Shown: in pieces, positions 56,199 to 64,000 of the stretch
Position numbering within the stretch: the stretch's first letter is position 1
Layout: each line of letters opens with the position of its first letter
NCBI RefSeq assembly: GCF_013745115.1
Contig: NZ_CP051151.1
Span: forward strand, 310,001 to 374,000
Direction of reading: 5' to 3'
DNA: 64,000 bases
Origin: Hujiaoplasma nucleasis
GTDB lineage: Bacteria > Bacillota_I > Bacilli_A > Izemoplasmatales > Hujiaoplasmataceae
Translations under genes and position numbers: made by a program
Notes under the pieces: generated by a model
The model's input: the letters and a program-made list of their open reading frames with translations, nothing else
What the model was told of the DNA's origin: nothing
Databases searched by the model: none

Positions 56199-57476
56199 AT
56201 GAAAATAAGTAAAAAGAATATTCAGGGCATTGATGTTGTATACATTCATGCCAGTAAATATAAGCATATGCTTATCGGCATATGTCTTAATTCAAAAATA
56301 AATCAAAATAACTATAATCAATTGAATATGTTGCCGAGTTTACTTGAAGAAAATAACCGAATTTATAAAACAACTGATCAATTAAATGTTGCGTTAGATT
56401 ATTTATATGGCGCGACTTTTTTCACGTCTGTATTCCAAAGAGGTCATTTATTCTCTAATCAATTTTTCTTAAAACTTATTAATGAAAAATATGTAGAAAA
56501 TGAAGAGGGCTTAATAGAATCAGCCTTTTCTTTAATGAAAAATATTATCTTCGATCCTAAGAAATATAAACATAAACTAACAAAAAAAGCTGTTGATGAT
56601 AAGATTAAAGAGACTTATGAGGCTATGAATACCATCAAACAAGATAAAGCGACATTGGCTTATGTTAATTTTGTTAAGAAAATATCAGGTGACCTACCCC
56701 TTATTTTTCCGTTAGAAAGCCAATTGGGTCTGGTTGATCAAGATTCAATGACACAAGTCTATCAACAATTAATTCTTCAAGATCAGCTTAAAATTTATGT
56801 GATTGGTGATTTTCATGAATCAGTCTTTGATCAAGTGATTGGTCATGTCTTTAATGAATATGTACCGAGTCAAAAAAGAAATGATATTCAATTATCACTA
56901 CCCTTTAATCATGATGGTTCTCTTATTGAATGGGTTGACTATGATGATGTTAGTATTTCAAGGGTCTATTTAGGTTATCATATTGAGGTTGAGAGGAACA
57001 CCAAAGAAGCTGATACCATTGAGTTGTTATCAAGGATTATTGGTGGTGATTCACAATCTAAATTGTTTATGACTATTCGTGAGGAAATGCAATTGGTTTA
57101 CATGATTTATTCATCTTATCTATATGAGATTAATACCTTGATGATTCATTTTGAAAGTGAAGCAAGGGATGAAAATGTGGCTATTGATAGGATTAAAGAA
57201 ATCATTCTTAATGTATCTAATGGAGATATCTCAGAGGATGAAATTCAAAGGGCAAAACGTTCACAAATCAAATCATATCGATCAGTTTCAGATAGTTTGT
57301 ATGGACTCTTAAAATTAAATATTAATGAAGATATTATGAAAAATTCAAGTTTTAATTTAGATGATAGAATTAAGGCTGTTGAATCGGTCACAAAAGAAGA
57401 TATGATTAAACTTGCTCAAAAATTAAGTTTAAGTCATCTTTACAAATTTGTGAAGGAGGAACCAGCAAATGAATAA
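56199..57476 (+). CDS. M16-family peptidase-like protein, inactive subunit (YfmF type)
   Basis: A 425-residue protein with the two-domain M16 layout but without the HxxEH zinc motif in its N-terminal domain; the region around residue 50 (SLLEENNRIYKTTDQLNVAL) has no His pair. The C-terminal half contains IIGGDSQSKLFMTIREEMQL, the Arg-Tyr-like strand region of M16 proteins. It is followed, with an eight-base overlap, by an active-looking M16 protein, so the two likely form a heterodimer, as YfmF/YfmH (also YmfF/YmfH) pairs are thought to do. Confidence 0.85.
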   Translation: MKISKKNIQGIDVVYIHASKYKHMLIGICLNSKINQNNYNQLNMLPSLLEENNRIYKTTDQLNVALDYLYGATFFTSVFQRGHLFSNQFFLKLINEKYVENEEGLIESAFSLMKNIIFDPKKYKHKLTKKAVDDKIKETYEAMNTIKQDKATLAYVNFVKKISGDLPLIFPLESQLGLVDQDSMTQVYQQLILQDQLKIYVIGDFHESVFDQVIGHVFNEYVPSQKRNDIQLSLPFNHDGSLIEWVDYDDVSISRVYLGYHIEVERNTKEADTIELLSRIIGGDSQSKLFMTIREEMQLVYMIYSSYLYEINTLMIHFESEARDENVAIDRIKEIILNVSNGDISEDEIQRAKRSQIKSYRSVSDSLYGLLKLNINEDIMKNSSFNLDDRIKAVESVTKEDMIKLAQKLSLSHLYKFVKEEPANE

Positions 57477-58731
57477 AAAGCGTCTATTAGTTGATGAGAC
57501 TATGTATGTGGAGACTTTAGATAATGGTCTTAAAATTTATATGCATCCAAAACCTGATTTTGTTGATTACCATGTAAGTTTACAAGTCAATATGGGTGGT
57601 GAATCCATTGACTATGAATTTGGTTCAGATAAATTTGTGATTCCTTCTGGTATGGCTCATTTTTTAGAACATGTTATGTTTGAAAATCACGAATCGAATT
57701 TAAGTGATGTTTTTTCTGCTTACAATGCTGATGTAAATGCATCAACGTCTAGAGATTTAACTCGTTATTATTTCTCTGCTCAAGAAAACTTTGAACAAGT
57801 GTTAAGAATCTTTCTTGATCATTTTTCTTCATTTGATATATCTGAAAGAGTGATTGCTAAAGAAAGAGCCATCATATTAAAAGAAATTAAAATGTATGAG
57901 GATAACTTGTTTTATCAAGTTCATGATGATTTGATGAAACATATGTACCGTGACCCTAAAGTATGGGAAGACATTGCTGGAAGTAGTCAGTCAGTCAAAA
58001 AGATAAACAAAGAACTAATTGATCGTACAATTTCACATTTTTATCAAGCAAGAAACATGTATTTAGTTATTACTGGCCCCTTTGAACCCGAAGAAGTTAA
58101 AAAAATTATTCATCAGTCAAAAATTACTGAATTAGCCGATCAAGAATACTTGCCAGTATTAAATTATGATTTAAAAGGCTCTAAAAAAAGAAGTATATAC
58201 AAAACCAATCAAAAACAAAGTGTAGAGTATCTTGCTTTAGGTTTGAAAATCGATTTGTCCCTATTTAATCATTTGGAAACCAGTCAAAAAAGATTAGCGA
58301 TTATCATGTTTTTTGAACATTTCTTTAATGAAAGTTCTAAGAATTATCAAATACTGAAGAAAGAAAAATTAATTAATTATTCTTACTATCAAACCACATC
58401 TATTATGGATCAATATGCTTACTTTTTTGTTTCTTCAGAATCTAAATATCCTAGTAAGTTAAAAGATAGACTTATAGAGATGTTGATGAAACTTGAGATG
58501 ATTGACGAAAGATTATTTACTGCTTCAAAGCGAGCAAGAATAGGGCATTATATTGGGTACTTTGACTCAGCTAAATCTATAATGTCAGCTATTATTGACT
58601 TTACCAAAAAATCAATTGATTTTGAGAACTATATTAATAATGTCAGCCATATTTCTGTAAAAGATTTAGAAATAAATAAATCGTATATTAAAAAAGAAAA
58701 TATATATACTGTTATTTACGCAAAAAAATAG
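57469..58731 (+). CDS. M16-family zinc peptidase, active subunit (YfmH type)
   Basis: A 420-residue protein with the inverted zinc motif HFLEH in GMAHFLEHVMFEN (about 62-74) and the third ligand Glu about 75 residues later in ERAIILKEIKMYED. The ATG overlaps the preceding inactive partner. The substrate is unknown; in Firmicutes this pair has been annotated in connection with EF-P modification genes, none of which is seen here. Confidence 0.88.
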   Translation: MNKKRLLVDETMYVETLDNGLKIYMHPKPDFVDYHVSLQVNMGGESIDYEFGSDKFVIPSGMAHFLEHVMFENHESNLSDVFSAYNADVNASTSRDLTRYYFSAQENFEQVLRIFLDHFSSFDISERVIAKERAIILKEIKMYEDNLFYQVHDDLMKHMYRDPKVWEDIAGSSQSVKKINKELIDRTISHFYQARNMYLVITGPFEPEEVKKIIHQSKITELADQEYLPVLNYDLKGSKKRSIYKTNQKQSVEYLALGLKIDLSLFNHLETSQKRLAIIMFFEHFFNESSKNYQILKKEKLINYSYYQTTSIMDQYAYFFVSSESKYPSKLKDRLIEMLMKLEMIDERLFTASKRARIGHYIGYFDSAKSIMSAIIDFTKKSIDFENYINNVSHISVKDLEINKSYIKKENIYTVIYAKK

Positions 58732-58741
58732 ACTGATTTTA

Positions 58742-58750
58742 TGATATAAT
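58742..58750 (+). promoter_or_regulatory. Extended -10 promoter of engB
   Basis: TGATATAAT with TATAAT at 58745-58750, 17 bases before the ATG; no good -35. Confidence 0.6.
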
Positions 58751-58767
58751 AGTTTTGGAGTGATGAT

Positions 58768-59373
58768 ATGAAAATTACATCGAGTGAATTTATAATTTCA
58801 GCTGTTGACAAAGATCAATATCCTAAAGACAATTTGCCTCAAATTGTTTTTTCGGGTCGTTCCAATGTTGGAAAATCTTCTTTTATCAACTCTTTATTAA
58901 ATATTAAGAATTTTGCTAGAGTATCACAAACACCAGGTAAAACAAGATTAATTAATTTTTTCTTGATTAATAAGTCTTTTTATTTAGTGGATATACCTGG
59001 CTATGGGTATGCTAAAGTCTCTCAAGCTCAAATGGTACATTTTGCGACCATGATTGATGAGTATTTAAAGTCTAAGCAAGCCTCTTTAGCAGTTTTATTA
59101 CTAGATATTAGAAGAATGCCAAATGAAGATGATTTATTAATGTATAATTTCTTTAAGTCTTTTGGTTATGATGTCTTAATGATTTTAACAAAAGCTGATA
59201 AGTTATCTAACAATCAAATCAATAAACAAAAGAAAATCATTAGGGATACTATCCAGCCTAGAGATAATGACCAAATGATTGAATATTCAATACAAAGTAA
59301 AGTTAACCATGATCTTATTTGGGATATTATAGAGTCTTATATAGGTGATTTAAATGTTAGTCAATTACGATGA
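58768..59373 (+). CDS. engB: Ribosome biogenesis GTPase EngB/YsxC
   Basis: A 201-residue GTPase needed for 50S assembly. G1 FSGRSNVGKSSFINSLL (about 28-44), G2 around TPGKTRLINFF, G3 DIPGYGYA (about 75-82) and G4 LTKADKL (about 140-146) are all present. GGAGTGATGAT precedes the ATG. The final 20 bases overlap the following methyltransferase gene. In B. subtilis it follows lon; here lon is far upstream. Confidence 0.95.
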   Translation: MKITSSEFIISAVDKDQYPKDNLPQIVFSGRSNVGKSSFINSLLNIKNFARVSQTPGKTRLINFFLINKSFYLVDIPGYGYAKVSQAQMVHFATMIDEYLKSKQASLAVLLLDIRRMPNEDDLLMYNFFKSFGYDVLMILTKADKLSNNQINKQKKIIRDTIQPRDNDQMIEYSIQSKVNHDLIWDIIESYIGDLNVSQLR

Positions 59374-60073
59374 TATTGCATGTAAATATGATGATTTAAT
59401 TGAACAAGATATCAAAAAAGCTAGTTTTCCATATGCTGGATATCACCATATACAAGATTTAATTTCAGATGATTTATTGAGTCAAAAGAAGAAATCAAAA
59501 GTGTTGGATATTGGGTGTGGAACTGGTAAATTGTATGAAAAAATAAATCCTAACTCATTTCACTTAACAGGCATAGATGCTTCAATAAAGATGTTGAATG
59601 AAGCTAAATGTAAATATCCTAAAGCTTCTTTTATTCATTATGATATCTTGAGAGGATTACCTAAGAGTCTCTATGGTCATAAATATGACTATATTATAGT
59701 TAATTATGTTTTTATGCACTATCCTTTTGCCACAACCATTGATTTAATTCATGTCTTATTGAATTATTTAGATAAGGGTGGGAAAATTATTATTGCTGGA
59801 TTACAATTTATTAACCCTTCTAGCAAACAAGAGTTTTTTATTAATCATCAAGATTATAAGGATTTAAACTTATATTTTCATATATACAGTCGTTATGTAA
59901 ATCAGGTTAGCCAACAATTGGCTTTAAGTTTTTTTGAAATTAATGATTACACAGGAATGATGATTATTGAAAATATCAATGATTTTACTTTACATTTAGA
60001 AGATCCTTTGGTAAAATACAAATCAAATACAGTGAAGTGGAGGAGTACTCACCCACAAAGATGTAGAGAGTAA
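59354..60073 (+). CDS. Class I SAM-dependent methyltransferase
   Basis: A 239-residue protein with a Rossmann methyltransferase core: motif I VLDIGCGTGKLYE (about 52-64), motif II GIDASIKMLNEA (about 73-84), then DYIIVNYVFMHY (motif IV, about 113-124) and GGKIIIAGL. The substrate is unknown; the group includes many small-molecule methyltransferases. AGGTGA precedes the ATG inside engB. The last codons overlap the start of a Val T-box leader (AGAGAG), and the T-box promoter lies within the reading frame. Confidence 0.82.
   Translation: MLVNYDDIACKYDDLIEQDIKKASFPYAGYHHIQDLISDDLLSQKKKSKVLDIGCGTGKLYEKINPNSFHLTGIDASIKMLNEAKCKYPKASFIHYDILRGLPKSLYGHKYDYIIVNYVFMHYPFATTIDLIHVLLNYLDKGGKIIIAGLQFINPSSKQEFFINHQDYKDLNLYFHIYSRYVNQVSQQLALSFFEINDYTGMMIIENINDFTLHLEDPLVKYKSNTVKWRSTHPQRCRE
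59989..60017 (+). promoter_or_regulatory. Promoter of the valS T-box leader, inside the methyltransferase gene
   Basis: TTTACA at 59989-59994 and TAAAAT at 60012-60017, spacer 17, with an extended TG at 60009-60010. Confidence 0.65.
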
Positions 60074-60240
60074 ACGGTTGGTGAAAGTTTATGTTTGTTG
60101 TGAGGAAGGTAGCCATGGAGTATTTCAGATGAAATAAGTAGTCTGAAACGTATATCTGCGTTAAAGATTTGAGTGCTAGTTTTCTAGAACTAAGGTGGTA
60201 CCACGGTGATTAATCGTCCTTTATTTAGGACGATTTTTTT
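60040..60240 (+). promoter_or_regulatory. T-box riboswitch of a Nudix-valS operon (Val specifier GUA)
   Basis: Contains AGAGAG and GGTTGGTGAAAG elements of stem I, specifier GTA at 60109-60111 followed by GCC and ATGGAGTA, the T-box AAGGTGGTACCACGG and a terminator AATCGTCC / GGACGATT followed by T residues. The specifier fits tRNA-Val and the downstream valS. The leader starts within the end of the methyltransferase gene. Confidence 0.92.
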
Positions 60241-60253
60241 TTGGAGGTCAAGA

Positions 60254-60730
60254 ATGTCATATATTAAAGATATTAGAGATAAAGTTTCTGATGATTGGTT
60301 GATTCTAAATGCTTCAGCTGTAGTTATTGTTAATGATAAAAATCAAATATTACTACAAAAAAGAGCCGATAATGGCTTATGGGGGTTACCTGGCGGTCTA
60401 CTGGAATTAGAAGATAGTATCTCTCAGTGTGCCATAAGGGAAGTGAAGGAAGAAACTAATTTAGATATAGAACTCAGTCGATTTATTGGGGTTTTTAATA
60501 ATCCATTTATGAGATGGAGACAAAGAGACTGTGCTAGAGTCATATCCTATGCTTTTTTAGGGAAAGTAATAGGTTCAAGTTTAAAGGTAAATGACCATGA
60601 GTCATTGGAATTAAGGTACTTTAATTATTATGATTTACCAATAATTCATTCAATAGATACATTAGAGATTATTCAAGCTTATTATCACAATCAATTTGGT
60701 TATATAGAAGGAGAATTATATCATGGATAA
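60254..60730 (+). CDS. Nudix hydrolase in the valS operon
   Basis: A 158-residue Nudix protein. The N-terminal WLILNASAVVIVNDKNQILL leads to a complete Nudix box starting LPGGLLELED and containing AIREVKEETNLD. GGAGG at 60243-60247 fixes ATG 60254. It lies between the Val T-box terminator and valS and overlaps the valS start by eight bases, so it should be induced when tRNA-Val is uncharged. The substrate is unknown; clearing a noncognate or oxidised nucleotide is possible. Confidence 0.86.
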   Translation: MSYIKDIRDKVSDDWLILNASAVVIVNDKNQILLQKRADNGLWGLPGGLLELEDSISQCAIREVKEETNLDIELSRFIGVFNNPFMRWRQRDCARVISYAFLGKVIGSSLKVNDHESLELRYFNYYDLPIIHSIDTLEIIQAYYHNQFGYIEGELYHG

Positions 60731-63290
60731 ACTATACAATCCGAAACAAGTAGAAAAAGGTAAATATGATTTTTGGCTTAAAAATAAGCTTTTTTCTTCA
60801 GGAGATTTATCAAAGAAGCCATTTACAATTGTTATTCCACCACCAAATGTTACAGGTAAACTACATATTGGTCATACTTGGGACAATACCTTACAAGACT
60901 TAATCATTCGATTAAAAAGAATGCAAGGTTATGATGCTTTATATTTGCCTGGTATGGATCATGCTGGAATTGCAACCCAAGCTAAAGTCGATCAAAAATT
61001 AAGAGAACAGGGTATTAATCGCTATGAACTTGGAAGAGAAAAATATTTGGAGCATGCTTGGAAATGGAAAGAAGAATATTCTGAATATATTCGTGAACAA
61101 TGGAAGACGATGGGCCTATCTTTAGATTATTCTAAAGAGCGTTTTACTTTGGATGAAGGCTTATCTAAAGCAGTCAATAAGGTTTTTATTGACTTATACA
61201 ATAAAGGTTTAATTTACCAAGGTGAAAGAATCATTCATTGGGACGTTGAAGCAAAAACAGCTTTATCAAATATAGAAATCGATCATAAAGAAGTTGAGGG
61301 GGCCTTATATTATATTAAATATAAGCTTGTAGATAGTGATGACCATCTTGTTATCGCGACCACAAGACCTGAGACTATGTTTGGAGATAGCGCTTTGATG
61401 GTGCATCCTGAAGATGAAAGATTTTTAAATTTACATGGTAAAGAAGTCTTTATACCAACAACCCAAAGAAAAATTAAGATAATTACAGATGATTATGTTG
61501 ATAAAGATTTTGGTACAGGGATCGTTAAGGTTACACCTGCTCACGATCCTAATGACTTTGAGGTTGGTAGAAGACATGATTTAGAGATGCCTTTATGTAT
61601 GAATGAGGATGGTACAATGAACCATTTAGCTCATAAATATGAAGGGATGCATCGTTTTGAATGTCGAAAAGTATTAGTTAGTGATATGCAAGAAGCTAAT
61701 TTAATCGATAAAATAGAGAAAATCATCCATAATGTTGGACATTCAGAACGAACAAATGTCATAGTTGAGCCTAGATTATCAAAACAATGGTTTGTAAAAA
61801 TGGATGTATTAGCTAAACAAGCCTTAGATAAGTCAATTGTTGAATTTATACCTGAACGCTTTAAAAAAATCTTTGTTAATTGGATGGAAGGCATTGAAGA
61901 TTGGTGTATTTCTAGACAATTATGGTGGGGACATAGAATACCTGTTTGGTATAAAAATGATGAAATATATGTAGGTGAACAAGGACCTAAAGAAGCTGGT
62001 TGGAAACAAGATGAAGATGTTTTAGATACTTGGTTTTCATCAGCTTTATGGCCTTTTTCAACCTTAGGTTGGCCAAATGAAACAGATGACCTTAAAAGAT
62101 ATTATCCAAATGATTTAATGGTTACTGGACACGATATTATCTTTTTCTGGGTATCAAGAATGATTTTCCAGGCCATTGAATTTACTGGTGAAAGTCCATT
62201 TAAACAATGCTTAATGCATGGATTAATACGTGATGACCAAGGTAGAAAGATGTCTAAATCATTAGATAATGGGGTTGATCCTATTGATGTTGTTAATCAA
62301 TATGGAATCGATGCTTTAAGATATTTTATTACAACAAACTCGGCTCCAGGACTTGATTTAAGATATGAAGAAGAAAAAGTAGAGTCATCATGGAATTTCA
62401 TTAATAAATTATGGAATATTAGCCGTTATGTAATCATGAATACACAGGATTTGGAAGATGAAAGCTTAGAGATTAATGCCTTTGAGTTAAACTTTGCAGA
62501 CCAATGGATTTTAACTAAATTAAATACTATGATTCAGTCTACACAAGGCTTTTTCGATCGCTATGAATTTAATGAAGCTGCTCGTTTAATTTATAATTTC
62601 ACTTGGAACGATTTTGCTTCATGGTATATAGAAATGGCAAAAATATCGGATGATTTATCAACTAAAAAAGTACTCATCTATGTCTTAGATAAGATTATTA
62701 AATTGTTACATCCATTTATGCCATTTGTTACAGAAGAGATTTACCAACAATTACCTCAACATGGTTTATCAATTATGATTGCTAAGTGGCCAGAACCAAC
62801 AGATTTACATTATGAAGATACAATGTCAAAAGAATGGTTCTTTGAGTTAATTAAAAGAGTTAGAAATGTTCGTAATGAATACCATGTATCATGGTCAAAA
62901 CCTATTGATTTAATGATTAAAACTTCAAAAGAGAATGAAAAATTCATTTCAGAAAATCGTCATTATATTAATAAGTTCTTAAATCCTAGTTCTATCTTAA
63001 TTAATCAAGAAAATAATGAACTTGATCAAAGTGTAGCAATCATATTAGCGGATATACAAGTTCATATACCACTTGGTTCCTTAGTTAATATCGAAGAAGA
63101 GATCACTAGAATAGAAAATGAAATTAAGGCTTTAGCTGGAGAAATTAAACGTTGTCAAGGCATGTTGAATAATAGTAATTTTATGAATAAAGCACCTCAA
63201 TCAAAAATTGATGAGGAAAAAGAGAAATTATCATCTTATCAAGAACAATATTCTGAAGCTAAAAAAAGATTAGCGGAGTTAAGTGATTAA
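60723..63290 (+). CDS. valS: Valyl-tRNA synthetase
   Basis: Class I synthetase of 855 residues. HIGH is in GKLHIGHTWDN (about 44-54), KMSKS in GRKMSKSLDNG (about 513-523), with the CP1 editing domain between. The C-terminal coiled coil (about 790-855) is typical of ValRS. AAGGAG lies about 10 bases ahead of the ATG. Controlled by the Val T-box; followed after one base by folC, as in Firmicutes. Confidence 0.97.
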   Translation: MDKLYNPKQVEKGKYDFWLKNKLFSSGDLSKKPFTIVIPPPNVTGKLHIGHTWDNTLQDLIIRLKRMQGYDALYLPGMDHAGIATQAKVDQKLREQGINRYELGREKYLEHAWKWKEEYSEYIREQWKTMGLSLDYSKERFTLDEGLSKAVNKVFIDLYNKGLIYQGERIIHWDVEAKTALSNIEIDHKEVEGALYYIKYKLVDSDDHLVIATTRPETMFGDSALMVHPEDERFLNLHGKEVFIPTTQRKIKIITDDYVDKDFGTGIVKVTPAHDPNDFEVGRRHDLEMPLCMNEDGTMNHLAHKYEGMHRFECRKVLVSDMQEANLIDKIEKIIHNVGHSERTNVIVEPRLSKQWFVKMDVLAKQALDKSIVEFIPERFKKIFVNWMEGIEDWCISRQLWWGHRIPVWYKNDEIYVGEQGPKEAGWKQDEDVLDTWFSSALWPFSTLGWPNETDDLKRYYPNDLMVTGHDIIFFWVSRMIFQAIEFTGESPFKQCLMHGLIRDDQGRKMSKSLDNGVDPIDVVNQYGIDALRYFITTNSAPGLDLRYEEEKVESSWNFINKLWNISRYVIMNTQDLEDESLEINAFELNFADQWILTKLNTMIQSTQGFFDRYEFNEAARLIYNFTWNDFASWYIEMAKISDDLSTKKVLIYVLDKIIKLLHPFMPFVTEEIYQQLPQHGLSIMIAKWPEPTDLHYEDTMSKEWFFELIKRVRNVRNEYHVSWSKPIDLMIKTSKENEKFISENRHYINKFLNPSSILINQENNELDQSVAIILADIQVHIPLGSLVNIEEEITRIENEIKALAGEIKRCQGMLNNSNFMNKAPQSKIDEEKEKLSSYQEQYSEAKKRLAELSD

Positions 63291-63291
63291 A

Positions 63292-64000
63292 ATGTTTACT
63301 AGCAAAGAGCAAGCTCAAAATTGGATAGAAAACATTAAAAGATTTGGGTCTCGTCTTGACTTATCAAGAATTAGTAAAGCCTTAGAAATCTTAGGCAATC
63401 CTCACAAAGAGTTTAAATCAATTCACGTTGCAGGAACTAATGGTAAAGGATCAACGACTAATTATATTAAGAATATATTAGTAGAATCTGGATTTAAAGT
63501 GGGTTTGTACACTTCTCCTTATGTGGTTGATTTTAATGAACGCATTAAAATCAATCATCATAACATATCTGATGAGTCTTTAGTCTATTACACAAATATA
63601 TTACATGACGTTTCTAATAAGCTTATTGAAGAAGACGAAGAAAATATTATTACTTTTTTTGAAGTATTAACGGTAATTTCTTTTCTATATTTTCGGGATG
63701 AGAAAGTTGATTTTGCAGTCATAGAAGTTGGTTTAGGCGGTCTATTAGATGCGACAAATGTAATCATTCCTGAAGTTTCAGTGATTACTAATGTTAGCTA
63801 TGATCACATGAAACAACTAGGGAATTCTTTGGAGTCAATAGCTTTAAATAAACTTGGCATTGTTAAGGAAAATGTACCTTTAATCACTGCCATTGAAGAT
63901 ATGCATTTGTTTCCTTTAATCTATGAAGTCGCTGCAAGTAAGAATGCTAGAGTCAAGATTATTAACCATGATTTAGTGACTGATAAAGTCATCGGTGAAG
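63292..64000 (+). CDS. folC: Folylpolyglutamate synthase (partial, runs off the window)
   Basis: The N-terminal 236 residues are visible and no stop is reached. They contain the ATP-binding loop HVAGTNGKGSTTNYI (about 43-57), YTSPYVVDFNERI (about 72-84) and the FFEVLTVISFLYF and VIEVGLGGLLDATN blocks, all typical of FolC. It adds glutamates to folates (and may act as dihydrofolate synthase). Start ATG 63292 follows the valS stop by one base; the SD is likely GGAG in the valS end. The valS-folC order is conserved. Confidence 0.94.
   Translation, partial: MFTSKEQAQNWIENIKRFGSRLDLSRISKALEILGNPHKEFKSIHVAGTNGKGSTTNYIKNILVESGFKVGLYTSPYVVDFNERIKINHHNISDESLVYYTNILHDVSNKLIEEDEENIITFFEVLTVISFLYFRDEKVDFAVIEVGLGGLLDATNVIIPEVSVITNVSYDHMKQLGNSLESIALNKLGIVKENVPLITAIEDMHLFPLIYEVAASKNARVKIINHDLVTDKVIGE

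Overview
The window is a strongly AT-rich bacterial chromosome segment packed with housekeeping genes in Firmicutes-like order: recJ-apt-rel-dtd, ruvB-queA-tgt, xerD-deoB, ylmE-sepF-ylmG-ileS and valS-folC. Genes stop at TGA as well as TAA and TAG (for example the ThiF-family gene ending at 7403), and Trp is always TGG, so the standard code is used. The AT bias, the PduL-type phosphotransacetylase, the gene orders and FtsZ/SepF without any wall-synthesis gene in view suggest an Acholeplasma/Izemoplasma-like mollicute or a close low-GC relative. That placement is inference. No tRNA, CRISPR array or prophage was seen.

Layout. 1-9795: stringent response and nucleotide salvage (recJ end, apt, rel, dtd), acpP, hisS, a transporter, tcdA, msrA, comEB, and a SepM-like protease with a small membrane protein. 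9797-11278: a decayed IS110-family element with a readable bridge-RNA region. 11367-25807: lspA, rluD, rnhC (minus), mutS2, truB, ribF, a DUF697-like protein, tig, lon, a YczE-like protein, a Nudix protein, a DUF2779-like protein and rpsO. 25925-33561: pnp, rnpB (RNase P RNA), lepA, hemW, xerD, deoB. 33611-39836: a minus-strand operon of two very large coiled-coil proteins of unknown function. 39959-45758: ruvB, queA, queT (minus, preQ1 riboswitch), pduL, tgt, ftsZ. 45891-51111: two tandem mgtE genes, yhbY, surE, an unlisted 58-residue membrane protein, ylmE, sepF, ylmG. 51142-64000: an Ile T-box with ileS, deoC-membrane protein-deoD, an M16 peptidase pair, engB, a methyltransferase, a Val T-box with a Nudix gene and valS, and a partial folC.

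How the genes work together. Queuosine salvage is represented by QueT uptake, Tgt and QueA, with QueT under a preQ1 switch. Nucleoside salvage is represented by Apt, DeoB, DeoC, DeoD, ComEB and SurE. Many promoters pair a TTGxxx -35 with an extended -10 (TGnTATAAT). The IS110 relic and the giant coiled-coil operon are the two least ordinary parts.
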